In this document: piece after piece, positions 21,213-31,865 of the stretch
Layout: each line of letters starts with the position of its first letter
Position numbering within the stretch: position 1 is the stretch's first letter
DNA from: Parapristionchus giblindavisi
Taxonomy: Eukaryota; Nematoda; Chromadorea; Rhabditida; Diplogasteridae
DNA length: 64,000 bases
Assembly: GCA_943737045.1 (NCBI GenBank)
Contig: CALSFV010000450.1
Coordinates: forward strand, 1 to 64,000
Direction: 5' to 3'
Position numbers and translations under genes: made by a program
The notes under the pieces: generated by a model
The model's database searches: none
Told to the model about the DNA's origin: nothing
The model's input: only the letters and a program-made list of their open reading frames with translations

Positions 21213-23002
21213 ATGTCAAAGTGTCTCTTCTGCGTGGATAATTTGTCGCAGACCCTCAATAGGGATGACAAAGTGATCACAATGGGAGGTATTACTCAGA
21301 TGACGAAGATTCTGGAGGCCGTCGTTGAGGTCGACGAAGTGGTACGGTAGTTGTATTGATCGATTTGAGTCTGGCCTAGAGGATACGGTAGTCGCATTGA
21401 TTAATTTGAGTGAGGCCTAGACGATACGGTAGTCCATTTGAGTGGCGCATAAACGGTATGTTACGGAGTGTTCGGATTACGGTATCATTCGTTGCAGGAA
21501 TTCCACACTCGCATGGGAGCATTGAACGAATTCGTGAAGGATCAGAGATCAAAGACCTCTGATATATCGATTGCTGCCGTTGCCGAAGTGAACTTTCTTG
21601 AGGTGAAGCCATAGTTTCTTTTGTGTACTAGTTACTTGGTCTAGATGAGCATCATACATTTTAGGCACCCTCAGAGCGATGTTTATCTGGTTGGTCGATT
21701 TAGGAAAATGGTTATTTTTCTCATAAAAGAACCTTACATATTGGTCCGATCGTCGCTTTATGAGGGTATGAAAATGTATGATGAACATCACACTTTTCCC
21801 CGGGAATATTCGTGTTTCATATACCCGTATATATTTTGTGTAATTGCAGTTATCTTTTGTCTTTTGTACATATCTTTTTGTCGAACAGAACAATGATTAG
21901 AATTGGCATGGGGATATGGTCTGACGAGTGCAAAATAGGGTTAAGATACATGATATGAACTATGAATAGCGTGAGATGTCTGACTTAAATCACCCGCGGA
22001 ATGCTACTATTTCGCCAGGTGCTTTCATGTTTCTCAAACATATTATATTGCATACTTGTATATTACATACTTCTCCGGATCTTCCTGCTGTGAATAGGAA
22101 AAAAACAATCAAAATATGAACATAATTGATTCTTTGTATCGTTTATCGATCTATAAACCAATATCTTTCAGACGTTCAAACTGTTCATGGAACTCGCTCA
22201 GGTCAACATGAGGCAGGCTCGGGCGGAGGTCCGTGAGGCTCCGTCATTGCCGAGGATGAAACCCTCTTCAGGTAGTATTGAATACTTGAAGGATATTATT
22301 GATTGACTTATCTAATCATCCAATTCCACAGATTCATCGTCTCAAGCGGCCGATCAGCATCTCAGCGATGGCAAGGTTTGTACCGTATACTGTATTATCG
22401 ATATATTGATTTATCGATTTTTGAGCGCATTAAATGATTGTTCTTTCAGATAGAACCGATGCCAAAGATATCTCGTGCTGTCGATAATGAGGTTGGTTTG
22501 AATCAATCCATCAATAAACAGAATTCAAAATCATTCAATAAATATTAGGGTGTCCCGTATATTTGAAAGAACTCTTTTGAAATATCCATATTTCATCCGT
22601 TTAAAGGTGGAATAATATATCCTTACCGGTTGCCCAACATTTATACTTTCTTTTGTTTTACTACTAAAAAACCGATTGCAGACTACTATGGGTGAAGCTC
22701 GCGGAGAAGTTGAGACGTGAGTATTTGTAGTTTGTCTTCGTCTGTTGACTACGGTAGCTTGTTCCATGATTATCGATTGATTTACAGTGCCATTTTGTCT
22801 CCCTCGGCCGGAGATGGTAAGAAGAGTACGGTAGCTGTTCCTCGCAAGAGAGGTCGTCCTCGTGTCCTTCGTGTAGACAGGTATGCTGTATCGCGTATCT
22901 GAATTATCGATTTATCGGGATTATTGATTTCAGTGCTGATGAAGTCAATGTTGTTAAGACCGTCAAGAAGGCAGACAAGGTTGGTTAGATTTGGGGAAAT
23001 CG

Positions 23003-23084
<82 letters not shown>

Positions 23085-24063
23085 AAATACTGCTTTTTCA
23101 GGCTGCCTCATCGCATGGCATGGCCACCAGAAGAAGTGGCTCGTCAAATGCTGCTGTAATTGTGAATGATGACGTAAGATTTATTGATTTTTTATTGATC
23201 TGGGCTTTTCCCTGTATGACACTTGAGATGCGTTAACCTCGCTACTCGACAATTTTAAAGAACGTTTCATGTAGTTATCGATTTTTGTATAATTTATTGA
23301 TTGATTTTCTAATTTCTTATTTTCAGGAAGAATCGAACAAACGTGTTCTTCGCTCTTGCAGAAGATCAATTCAGGCATGTTTCTTCAATCAATAAATCTG
23401 ATTACGAGTCTATGGCTTGAGCTCCATTCTAAAGTTGAGAAAAGAATCGAAAAACATTGAAAACACTCTCTCGCACCTTTTTTCGTTTCTTTTCGATTCT
23501 TTTGAATTTCAAAAGTTGCAAAGAGCAGAGATATCTCCAGAGAGTGGCTAAAGTATGGAGAATATTCACCGGTTTCGAACTTCCGAACATCTAGTAATTC
23601 ATTTCTAATATTCCCGATTTTCTTATGGCTTCACTTTCTTACTGTATAAATATATTATGCTCTATATTTATTTTAAATACCACTGACCTATCAGTGATCT
23701 CCTGTAGGACTTTGTGTGCCTTGAATCAAAGCCTTTAACTTATTTTTCCTTTTTATATTTATTTAAATATATTTTGATGATTCATTACAGAAGGTCGTGG
23801 ACTCGGATGAAAATGAAGAAGACGATGACTCATTCGAGGTTCCTCCCCCTCTCAAACTTCGTCGTACCAGACCTATCGTTGAGGTATACTGTAGATTATT
23901 GTAGGCACGGGTTACGGTAGCTTGGCTAATGATTAAGGATTACGGTACATTAGCGTATGATCAGTAGATAACGATATGAACAAGGGCTACGGTAACCCTT
24001 TCTACAGTCTGTAATCTCTCTCTGTTGTAGGATTCGTGCTCTTCCGATGAAGTGGAATATTAA
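21213..24063 (+). CDS. AT-hook nuclear protein, copy 2 (intact)
   Basis: Twelve exons stay in phase: 21213-21341, 21497-21602, 22172-22271, 22332-22375, 22450-22491, 22682-22716, 22788-22880, 22934-22979, 23102-23173, 23327-23374, 23791-23883 and 24031-24063. The N-terminus MSKCLFCVDNL has a lone Cys-x2-Cys, followed by a helical region (exons 1-3) with no recognised domain. Exon 7 carries the AT-hook VPRKRGRPRVLR. The C-terminal exons give ATRRSGSSN, RVLRSCRRS and VPPPLKLRRTRP, basic patches before an acidic tail SDEVEY. Compared with copy 1 it lacks both highly acidic exons. A sequence junction at an AAT array replaces them without a frameshift. Intron 10 starts with GC. Function is inferred only as DNA or chromatin binding. 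Confidence 0.62.
23005..23082. repeat. (AAT)n trinucleotide microsatellite, copy 2
   Basis: An uninterrupted AAT array follows GGGGAAATCGATATA directly. In copy 1 that same sequence is followed instead by coding acidic exons, and the AAT array comes some 550 bp later. The array therefore marks the deletion junction. Confidence 0.95.
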
Positions 24064-24372
24064 TATTATTAATATTAATATATTAATATTGAAGTCTTTG
24101 TTTGTTAATCTGTACAATCTCTGTTTTCGCTTTTTTATTAATGTTTATTCAAATGTTTAGAAGTTTCGTTGTTGTTACTGTTGCTAACTTTGTTCTAGTT
24201 TGTCTAATTTGTTAATCTTTGATCTTTGATCTTTACTCTGTAATCTTTACTCGACCACTGTGAATTACCTGTTCCCTGTTTGAAGATACGTGTAAAAGCA
24301 GCACTTTACATGCGTTGATAAATGTTCTTTTTTCTGGTCTCGTTGCCTTTATTACAAGTGTTACTGTAACGT
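23053..24372. repeat. Segmental duplication, copy 2
   Basis: It is the partner of 18787-20130. Exons 9-12 and their introns, including the GC-AG intron and the palindromic TTAATATTATTAATATTAAT just after the stop, are conserved nearly identically. Confidence 0.9.
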
Positions 24373-24534
24373 TTTAATCTACAGTATACCTCAATGTAGT
24401 GTTACGGTACCTCAGATGCCTTTCTGATGAACTCTTCAATAGTTGATATGAAGCAGATGAACGGACCACTATTCAATATAGAAGCACCTTTGTATGGTAC
24501 CTCAGCATGCCCAGATTAATCAGTCGTTTAGTGG

Positions 24535-24755
24535 CAACCATTCTCTCCCAATGGTTCTTTCGCGTTGCCAGATGGGAGAGTAAAATTAGCTGGCTCTGCC
24601 TTTTTAAAATATTGAAATATTCGAAAACCCTCAAAGATAATCCTTGTTAAGAGACCTCGAGCTAGAGCTAAGCTAATTGTATTCTCCGCTCTGGCAACGA
24701 TCTCTCGTAGAAAAGAAAGCGAGAGAGCATTACACCAAAGCGGAGAGCTTCCCTC
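24535..24755. mobile_element. MITE family B, longer rearranged copy
   Basis: GGGAGAGTAAAATTAGCTGG near 24574 and GAGCTAAGCTAATTGTATTC near 24664 are inverted or repeated family-B ends. They are followed by TCCGCTCTGGCAACGATCTC, the CGTAGAAAAGAAAGCGAGAG core and AAAGCGGAGAGC. It appears to be one element with a second partial end attached. Confidence 0.5.
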
Positions 24756-25583
24756 TCCCTCTCCCGTCCCTTTATTCAATTTCTTTGTCTTACACTCGAA
24801 TAAATTAAAACACTTCTTTGCTCTTCTCTTTATCTTGGCACATAACATTTGTCGCAATTTTGTTTTGCTTTCCATTAAGTTACGACTCATTAAATTCATT
24901 GATCACGTGTATTGCCGAGTATCTAATGGGTCTCGATTGCTCATTCTCACATTATGATACGATATGATTCATATGTTCAAATATGGGTTGTATCTGTTCC
25001 ATATTAGAAGCAAATGAATTATTAATCGCATAATTTTCTAAACTCGCTTTACATACCCTTCTGCGAGCAACGTCTATCTTAGAGAAGCTAATGCAATTCC
25101 ACCAGAGCGTACCGACTTTAGAACTACAGTTATGGCTTGGTTACCGTCCGTGTAGGCATATTCAACGGAGAATACGATGTTTATTGTTGCCTAGCGAAAT
25201 TATTATATCCCCTGCCCAGAATATACTCTCATTGTATGCTGTCTTATAAGGAAATTTTGAATGGAAAGTCAAGGACTTTGGGATGATGGGATGACACAAA
25301 TGTCATTATATTTTATATTGACCATTTTCCTGAGGGCACCGAGAAATTTGCATATTCTTGACGCGTTTTTCTTTTCCCCCGATAAACCCCGATCTCTCGA
25401 TCACATGAAGGATAAGAGGATTGGTAAGAAACTTTTTGCTTGTATGTTATGCTTGTATTAAAAAAAATTGATTTTTGAAAGAAAAAGTTTGTAGATCATC
25501 ATCATATCTAAAATGAAGGTCCAAAACTGACCGTTGAGATATTGCTATCATACTATTATAACGTGATCATTAAATCGTAACGT

Positions 25584-25690
25584 ATCCCCCTCTCCCTCTC
25601 CCTCTCCCTTTTCCACTCTCTCCCCCTCTCTCTTTCTCTCCTTCTCCGTCTCTCTCCCTCTTCCTCTCTCTCTCTCCCGCTCTCCATCTT
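25584..25690. repeat. CT-rich microsatellite, CTCCCT-type
   Basis: An irregular array of CCCTCT and CTCTCT units, about 105 bp. The unit is the same as in the longer array at 28065-28219. Confidence 0.9.
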
Positions 25691-26079
25691 TCACAAATAT
25701 ATCCTGACAGGCGAACATTCTTGTCCTCCTAAGGGAGAGGTGTATGACAATCGTATGAAAATTAGTCACGAACACAAATGTACTGTGAGATACCAGACAT
25801 TGAGTCTAAAAGTAGCGAAAATATTTGAAAAAAAAAACAGAGAAAACTCTCATCGTTTTGCACACTTTCTCGCCCACTTTTTCCATTTCTTTTCGGGATT
25901 TTTGAAGACCACTATATGTTCTGTCTGCCGCTCTCTCTAATCCCAATTGTCTCTAACCTGATAGTCATTGCACGTTTTTACTCTGCACTCATCTATATAT
26001 TGTAACATGAAAGAGTACAAGATTGAGTGGCGGTTTGTTCGTGACTATGGCGGCAAGATCAAAGAGGAAGATCGTAACC

Positions 26080-26190
26080 TTTGCGCTGTTACCGTAACCT
26101 TTGCGCTGCTACCGTAACATTTGTGCTGCTTCCCGTACCTTTGTGCTGATACCATAACCTTTGTGCTGCTTCCGTAACCTTTGCGAGTGA
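26080..26190. repeat. Roughly 20-bp minisatellite, ACCGTAACCTTTGCGCTGCT type
   Basis: About five diverged copies of ACCGTAACCTTTGCGCTG start near 26091 and alternate GCG/GTG and CTG/CTT variants. It ends before the 63-bp array. Confidence 0.85.
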
Positions 26191-26448
26191 TCAATGGCAG
26201 CTTGTACTTGAGAAGATTTAGTAAAGTTTACACACTGGTAATGGTTGAGGTTGTGGTGGTTGATGAACATGAGCGCCGTGTTTTTTTCTTACCGTCGCTG
26301 GCAGTGAGATCTATGTTTCATCGAGTATAGAATAGTCTTGAGATGGACGGATTGGCCAATGTTTCGTTTTTCACTAGAAAATAAAATAACAATCGTTTAT
26401 TCTTTCAATGGAACCGTAATCAAATGTAAAAAACGTAATGAATGTAAG

Positions 26449-27250
26449 CAATGGTGAACCATTGCCGTCTACGTGTGGACTTTAAGTATAGGGAGAAAAT
26501 GGGATTGCCCAACGGGATTACCCATTGCCGTCTACGTGTGGACTTTAAGTATAGGGAGAAAATGGGATTGCCCAACGGGGTTACCCATTGCCGTCTACGT
26601 GTGGACTTTAAGTATAGGGAGAAAATGGGATTGCCCAACGGGGTTACCCATTGCCGTCTACGTATTGACTTTAAGTATAGGGAGAAAATGGGATTGCCCA
26701 ACGGGGTTACCCATTGCCGTCTACGTGTGGACTTTAAGTATAGGGAGAAAATGGGATTGCCCAACGGGGTTACACATTGGCGTCTACGTGTGGACTTTAA
26801 GTTAGGGAGAAAATGGGATTGCCCAACGGGGTTACCCATTGGCGTCTACGTGTGGACTTTAAGTATAGGGAGAAAATGGGATTGCCCAACGGGGTTATCC
26901 ATTGCCGTCTACGTGTGGACTTTAAGTATAGGGAGAAAATGGGATTGCCCAACGGGGTTACCCATTGGCGTCTACGTGTGGACTTTAAGTATAGGGAGAA
27001 AATGGGATTGCCCAACGCGGTTACCCATTGCCGTCTACGTGTGGACTTTAAGTATAGGGAGAAAATGGGATTGCCCAACGGGGTTACCCATTGGCGTCTA
27101 CGTGTGGACTTTAAGTATAGGGAGAAAATGGGATTGCCCAACGGGGTTACCCATTGGCGTCTACGTGTGGACTTTAAGTATAGGGAGAAAATGGGATTGC
27201 CCAACGGGGTTACCCATTGGCGTCTACGTGTGGACTTTAAGTATAGGGAT
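26449..27250. repeat. 63-bp tandem repeat, 13 copies
   Basis: The GTCTACGT landmark recurs at 26467, 26530, 26593, 26656, 26719, 26782, 26844, 26907, 26970, 27033, 27096, 27159 and 27222. The spacing is 63 bp except for one 62-bp unit (copy 6, one A missing in AAGTATAGGG). Units begin near CCATTGCCGTCTACGTGTGG and end ATGGGATTGCCCAACGGGGT. Two unit types alternate, one with CATTGCCG and one with CATTGGCG. Because 63 is divisible by 3 and the unit lacks stops in several frames, long open frames appear on both strands. I regard them as artefacts. Confidence 0.95.
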
Positions 27251-28064
27251 GCGCAAATTAGTCGTGGTATTAGACACTGCGTTTGTTTCTTCTTCTCCTT
27301 CCTTTCTCAATTGTCATATTCTCCTTTATTGCTCGACCACATACGTCATTGAACCATGCCTTTACAACCCTGTCTTCATAACTGCCTACAGTAACCCCTC
27401 CTACCGTAGTACGGTAACTATGGTATCCACTTGGCAATCGTGCCCTGTATTAGAGTGCATGCCTGGTGGCTGGGTATACTCACGCGTTCGCTTTCGCTTC
27501 CTAAAGCGCTCCGAGGTAGCGCCAGAAGCCACCGTCCTCACCAGGTGATTGCCTGTTTCACGCGCTTATATTAAACGCGCTTTGAGCTTCACCGACAGTG
27601 TACTTCTTCACCAGTAACAACTAAATCAATTAATCAGTAATAATAATTTATCAACCCCATGATTATATTAAAAGATAAATTTTGATTATTTGCTACTTTC
27701 TATTTGAGACCGGATTCGATAGATATTGATGGATTACGGTAGCTATTGATTGATTACTGCAGCTATTTTCCATGTGAGATCGGATAGTATGAAATATAGA
27801 CTCCCCATCAATAAAATGTGGTTAATCTTGATTGATGAATAATTGCTGCCTAATTACAGTACTGCCTCTTCTTTGACGACTGAAGAGGCGCTCTCTTCCT
27901 CTCACGGATCCGACAACTTTTTATTCAAGACCATTTTCGAGTCCTTATTTTTCAGCATACGGGACTAAAAGTTTTTTCGTGAAACAACAAACTAAGTATG
28001 AATTTTTGAGTTCTACAATATAGGCGAAAGCATTTTGTGCACAAAAATATTTTGCTATTGTTTT
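27251..28064. other. No gene seen
   Basis: Unique-looking sequence. An open stretch near 27411-27545 ends VLTR before GTGATT, but I could not connect it to other exons. There is no recognisable domain, RNA gene or transposon end. Confidence 0.4.
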
Positions 28065-28219
28065 ACTCCCTCTCCCTCTCCCTCTCCCTCTCCCTCTCCC
28101 TCTCCCTCTCCCTCTCCCTCTCCCTCTCCCTCTCCCTCTCCCTCTCCCTCTCCCTCTCCCTCTCCCTCTCCCTCTCCCTTTCCCTCTCCCTCTCCCTCTC
28201 CCTCTCCCTCTCCCTCTCC
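28065..28219. repeat. (CTCCCT)n hexanucleotide array
   Basis: About 25 nearly perfect CTCCCT units, with one C-to-T variant near 28178. It encodes Ser-Pro, Leu-Ser or Arg-Glu runs depending on frame; these are not genes. The array directly precedes the SCP relic at 28220. Confidence 0.97.
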
Positions 28220-28442
28220 AAATCAATGTTTGTCTTGCCAAATCTACAGTTCAAGTAAATTATGTAAATTTATTATATCACATTTCCAGCCATTTGGGCC
28301 GCTTCGCGCTGTTCAGGAGAAATCGATAAGGCTGAAGTAATCAATAGTCAACAAACTGAAAATTTTACTATCAGTTTAATATTATTTCAAGGTCAATGGT
28401 TTCTTGCCTGTTCATAATAAACTTCGTAGTGCAATTTCGTAG
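28220..28442 (+). pseudogene. Relic of SCP/TAPS gene exons 2-3
   Basis: From ATGTTTGTCTTGCCAAATC through an intron to a ttccag acceptor, this matches 34247-34461 of the intact SCP gene. The coding parts are WAASRCSGEIDKAEV and then a degraded VKG-like exon with VHNKLRS shifted out of frame. It is cut off by mariner sequence at 28443. No other SCP exons follow. It is a truncated duplicate about 6 kb from its parent. Confidence 0.8.
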
Positions 28443-28790
28443 ACCCACTGAGCCGGGCTACGTTGTCGTAAAGGATCCACTTCTCATCTCCAGTGATGAT
28501 CTCGCCGATCTAAGCCGTTGTACGAGCAAATGAAAGTAGATTCAGACACTGGTCCGCACGGCTGTCCATCTGTTTGTCCGACAGTCAGTTGGGTAACCAT
28601 CGACCCAACTTCTGGACCTTGCCAAGATCCTTTAGGCCATGAACTATGGTGGGTTGGCTTATCCTAAGCCTCGTCGCCATATCACGGTTGGTAGCATAGG
28701 GGTAAGACGTTCAAGCATGTCCAATTGCCAGCTCGGGGTGCCGTCCGGACCTAACCTCGTCTTCGAAGTCGTACAACCCAATATTGGTGT
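28443..28790 (-). pseudogene. mariner transposase fragment
   Basis: Read on the minus strand it gives RISQPTIVHGLKDLGKVQKL, then GRWLPN, then EIITGDEKWILYDNVARLSG, with stops in between. These are the helix-turn-helix and first-catalytic-Asp regions of mariner transposase. Neither terminal repeat nor the C-terminal half is present. Its edge at 28443 breaks the SCP relic. Confidence 0.75.
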
Positions 28791-29019
28791 TGGTGGATCT
28801 CCATCAAATTATATATCACATATTATGAATGCATTGAGAGAAATAAAAATGAGATTAGAGAATTGAAGAATCAATCCCCTCTGGCAAGACCTCGGAATCA
28901 AGAAGTTAGTTAGGAACCACGAAGAATCTCACCATTCCAATGTGTACTAGCTAGACGAGTCAATCTACATCAGAATCCATTCCAAAATTCTCGTAAATAT
29001 TCTATTCCTTTCTCTACTC

Positions 29020-29520
29020 AAACTCTAGACTACCTGATATGAAATTTCCCGAATATGATGGTGACCCTACGACGTAGTATAACCAATTCGAGGCAGTAGT
29101 CCATAATAGGAAAAAATATCAGCCATTGAGAATATGCTACATATACATAGACAATCGTTAACTGATGCTGCTCTAGATTGTATGATGCAATGAAGATTTT
29201 CAAGAGAACCATGTCAATGAAAGATTTGGAAACAATGGTCCCCTTACTTCCAAACTGGTCAGTGAACTTGGATCTGTTCCATTTCCAATAAGAATCCACT
29301 AGCTCTACGCAGCATACTCGATAATATCAAAGGTCTTGTCTGACTTGACCTTGTTCTTGTTGTCAGGGACAAGATGATTCAGCTGACAATCTAATACTCC
29401 ATAGCTATTTCCCGCAATGTGAATCACAAATCTTTCGAATGTAGGAAAGAAGGTGGAAAATACCATGACAACTGTATCTGCAAGAACTATCTGTCCAATA
29501 TCTGTTCATCATATTCTAGA
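29020..29520 (+). pseudogene. Probable BEL/Pao-type retrotransposon gag remnant
   Basis: Scattered plus-strand frames read KFPEYDGDPTT, then YNQFEAVVHNR, then NPLALRSILDNIKGLV, then ECRKEGGKYHDNCICKNY. The order matches gag regions of BEL/Pao-like elements: a P-x-F-x-G-D-P motif, a helical part and a Cys/His-rich knuckle. Many stops and frameshifts separate them. No reverse transcriptase or long terminal repeat was seen, so the family assignment is tentative. Confidence 0.45.
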
Positions 29521-29981
29521 TCTCGATCAAGACCAACATCAAGAGTCAAAGTCCACTACAATGATAATCAATCTCATAGATGTTCACCAAGATAAAATCG
29601 GCAAAGATAAAATCGTAAGATAGAAAGATATGAGAAATATAGACGAGGTAATCCTACAGGGGCAGATGATAGTGGGACAAAAATACTCCACTGAAAGAAG
29701 AGAACTGAATCGATAGATCATCTTATCGATAGAGAGATCAATCAATTTTCTTCTATTTAATCAAAATCTACTCCACTCTCTAACATCTTCATAACATTGA
29801 GTTGTTCCCATCACCACTTATCCTTTTCCCTTGTATTTTGTTGTAATCTTTCGTTGCACTTTCTACATATCTATACATATCTACATACATAACAACCGCC
29901 CACACCAGTTCTTGTCTCTTTCTTTATTAATTTGAATATTCGATGGCATTCTATGAAAAAGATTGTTTATTTTTTTTTAGA

Positions 29982-31865
29982 TTCGCCAAGTTTGAAAACT
30001 CGATTTTCATATTTTTTCAACCGAACAAGCTAGAGTCCAAATTTCTTCGGCATTGTGTTATGCATGCCCAATGTGCACAGAAACACTATTGAGATTAATT
30101 TTAAGCAATTCCTAGACTGATTTTTTACCCGAATTTTCGGAATTTTTTTTCGATTTCTCGGCATCTTTTCAATTCCGCAAAAGTTCTCTAGTATATCCAT
30201 GTAGCCCAACCACTAATGCATGTAACCCTGCAAGGCGGAAATCGATCTTGGATTGCGCGTGTCGGAAAAAATCGGTCTGAAGTGTTTCCAAAGTGTTTTT
30301 TGTTAGTGTTTCCAACTTGACTCAGAAGCGTTATTTCATTATTTTTTGCTGTATTTTCCAAACGATTAGTGCGGAATTGTGGTTTACTCAAAGTTTCGAG
30401 GTGAGTCGAGTAAAATGACACAAGAAGCCCATCACTTGGATCAATTTGAAAATTTCGATTTTTATGACCCGGGTCAAGGTCGAAAATTTCAAAATTTTGA
30501 AATGTTCTCATTTATGTGGCTTCTTGAGAAGTACTAATGATGTGAAGAATATTCAGCCGATGCTCAAAATCCGATCTCTCCTTTCAACCATTTTTCGAAA
30601 AGTTTCATGTTGAATGCGTGCGAAAAAGTCAGAATTCTGCTTGAATCAGTTTCCAACTTACTCTCTGTAACATTCTATCCAAGTACTTTGCAATGTACAT
30701 ATTCAATATTAAAATCGTTAATTTGGAAAATTTAAAAAAAATTTGAGTGCCTACTTTCACGGAAACTTTCTGAAATATTGCAGTTTTTCGACTCGAATGC
30801 CGTGACAATTAGCAAATGACAACGACAATGTGAAGTTTCATGATGAGTGAACATAGTAGAACTGAAATCCCGGCATTCGGCTCACTTTTGAAAAATCGAT
30901 TTCCATGACCCCAGGGTAATGGTAAAAAATATGAATTTTCCGAAATTAACGATTTTCATTTTGATTATGTACATTGCAAAGTACTTAGATAGAATGTTAC
31001 AGAAAGTAAGTTGGAAACTGGTTCAATCACAATTCTGACTTTTTCGCACGCATTCAACATGAAACTTTTCGAGAAATGGTTGAAAGGAGAGATCAGCCAT
31101 TGAGCATTGGCTGAATATTATTCACATCATTAGTGCTTCACAAGAAGCCACATAAATGAAAAATTTCAAACTTGAGAAATTTTGAAATTTTCGACCATGA
31201 CTCCCGGGTCGTGAAAATCGAAATTTTCAAATTGATCCAAGTGAAGGGCTTCTTGTGTCATTTTACTAGTCTCACCTTTAAACTTTGAGTAGACCACAAT
31301 TCCGCACTAATCGTTTGGAAAATACAGCAAAAATAATGAAATAACGCTTCGGAGTCAAGTTGGAAACACTCAGACCGATTTTTTCCGACACGCGCAATCA
31401 TAGGTGGGCGCGTAAAAACGAATGCTTTTTGCACACAGCCTTTCCGTCCCTTGGGGGGCCTTGCGCATAGCTTTGCATCGCAAAAATTGGAAAATTTCCA
31501 GTGAAATCTGCAAAAAATTGTCCATGCGCATAGCCTTGCCTGTCAATTTCCCGGTTTGCGCACAGCCTTTCCCCCAGCGTGCCCACCTATGCGCGCAATC
31601 CGATTTCCGCCTAGCAGGGTTACATGCACTAGTAGTTGGGCTACATGGATATACTAGAGAACTTTTGCGGAATTGAAATTGAGATGCCGAGAAATCGAAA
31701 AAAACCGAAAATTCGGGTAAAAAATCAGTCTAGGAATTGCTTAAAATTAATCTCAATAGTGTTTCTGTGCACATTAGGCATGCCTAACACAATGCCGAAG
31801 AAATTTGGACTCTAGCTTGTTCGGTTGAAAAAAATATGAAAATCGAGTTTTCAAAATTGGCGCCC
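29982..31865. mobile_element. 1.9-kb palindromic foldback element
   Basis: The left arm, about 29982-30745, reappears inverted as the right arm, about 30925-31865. One example is CACTATTGAGATTAATTTTA near 30086 with its inverse TAAAATTAATCTCAATAGTG near 31742. Another is GTAGCCCAACCACTAATGC near 30202 with GTAGTTGGGCTACATGG near 31632. The loop is about 180 bp. The right arm is longer because a 193-bp hAT-type MITE sits at 31399-31591. Small differences between arms show some age. There is no coding content. Confidence 0.88.
31399..31591. mobile_element. hAT-type MITE family C, copy 2, nested in a palindrome arm
   Basis: It begins CATAGGTGGGCGCG and ends GTGCCCACCTATG. Both sides carry the exact 8-bp duplication CGCGCAAT (31391-31398 and 31592-31599). 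The opposite palindrome arm near 30253-30265 preserves the uninterrupted sequence GATTGCGCGTGTC, an internal record of the empty site. Confidence 0.92.

Larger units (their letters stand above)
24373..26445. other. Gene-poor interval
   Basis: It holds a family-B MITE-like inverted repeat (24535-24755), a CT-rich microsatellite (25584-25690), and a short-period repeat (26080-26190). A short frame from the ATG at 26008 reads MKEYKIEWRFVRDYGGK, but no partner exons could be joined to it. Open frames at 25261-25461 and 25740-25940 have no motif. I see no supportable gene. Confidence 0.5.

Noticed and set aside
22782..23169. Poly-Ile frames around the AAT array
   Set aside because: Microsatellite translation overlapping real AT-hook exons in another frame.
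26449..27250. CRISPR-like array
   Set aside because: Direct head-to-tail 63-bp repeats without spacers in a eukaryotic genome. Not a CRISPR.
26451..27548. 365-codon and other long open frames across the 63-bp array on both strands
   Set aside because: The frame exists because the unit is 21 stop-free codons. It shifts at the 62-bp unit and still stays open, and both strands are open. No splice signals or recognisable domain.
27945..28340. Arg-Gly, Ser-Pro, Leu-Ser and Arg-Glu repeat proteins
   Set aside because: Six-frame translations of the (CTCCCT)n array only.
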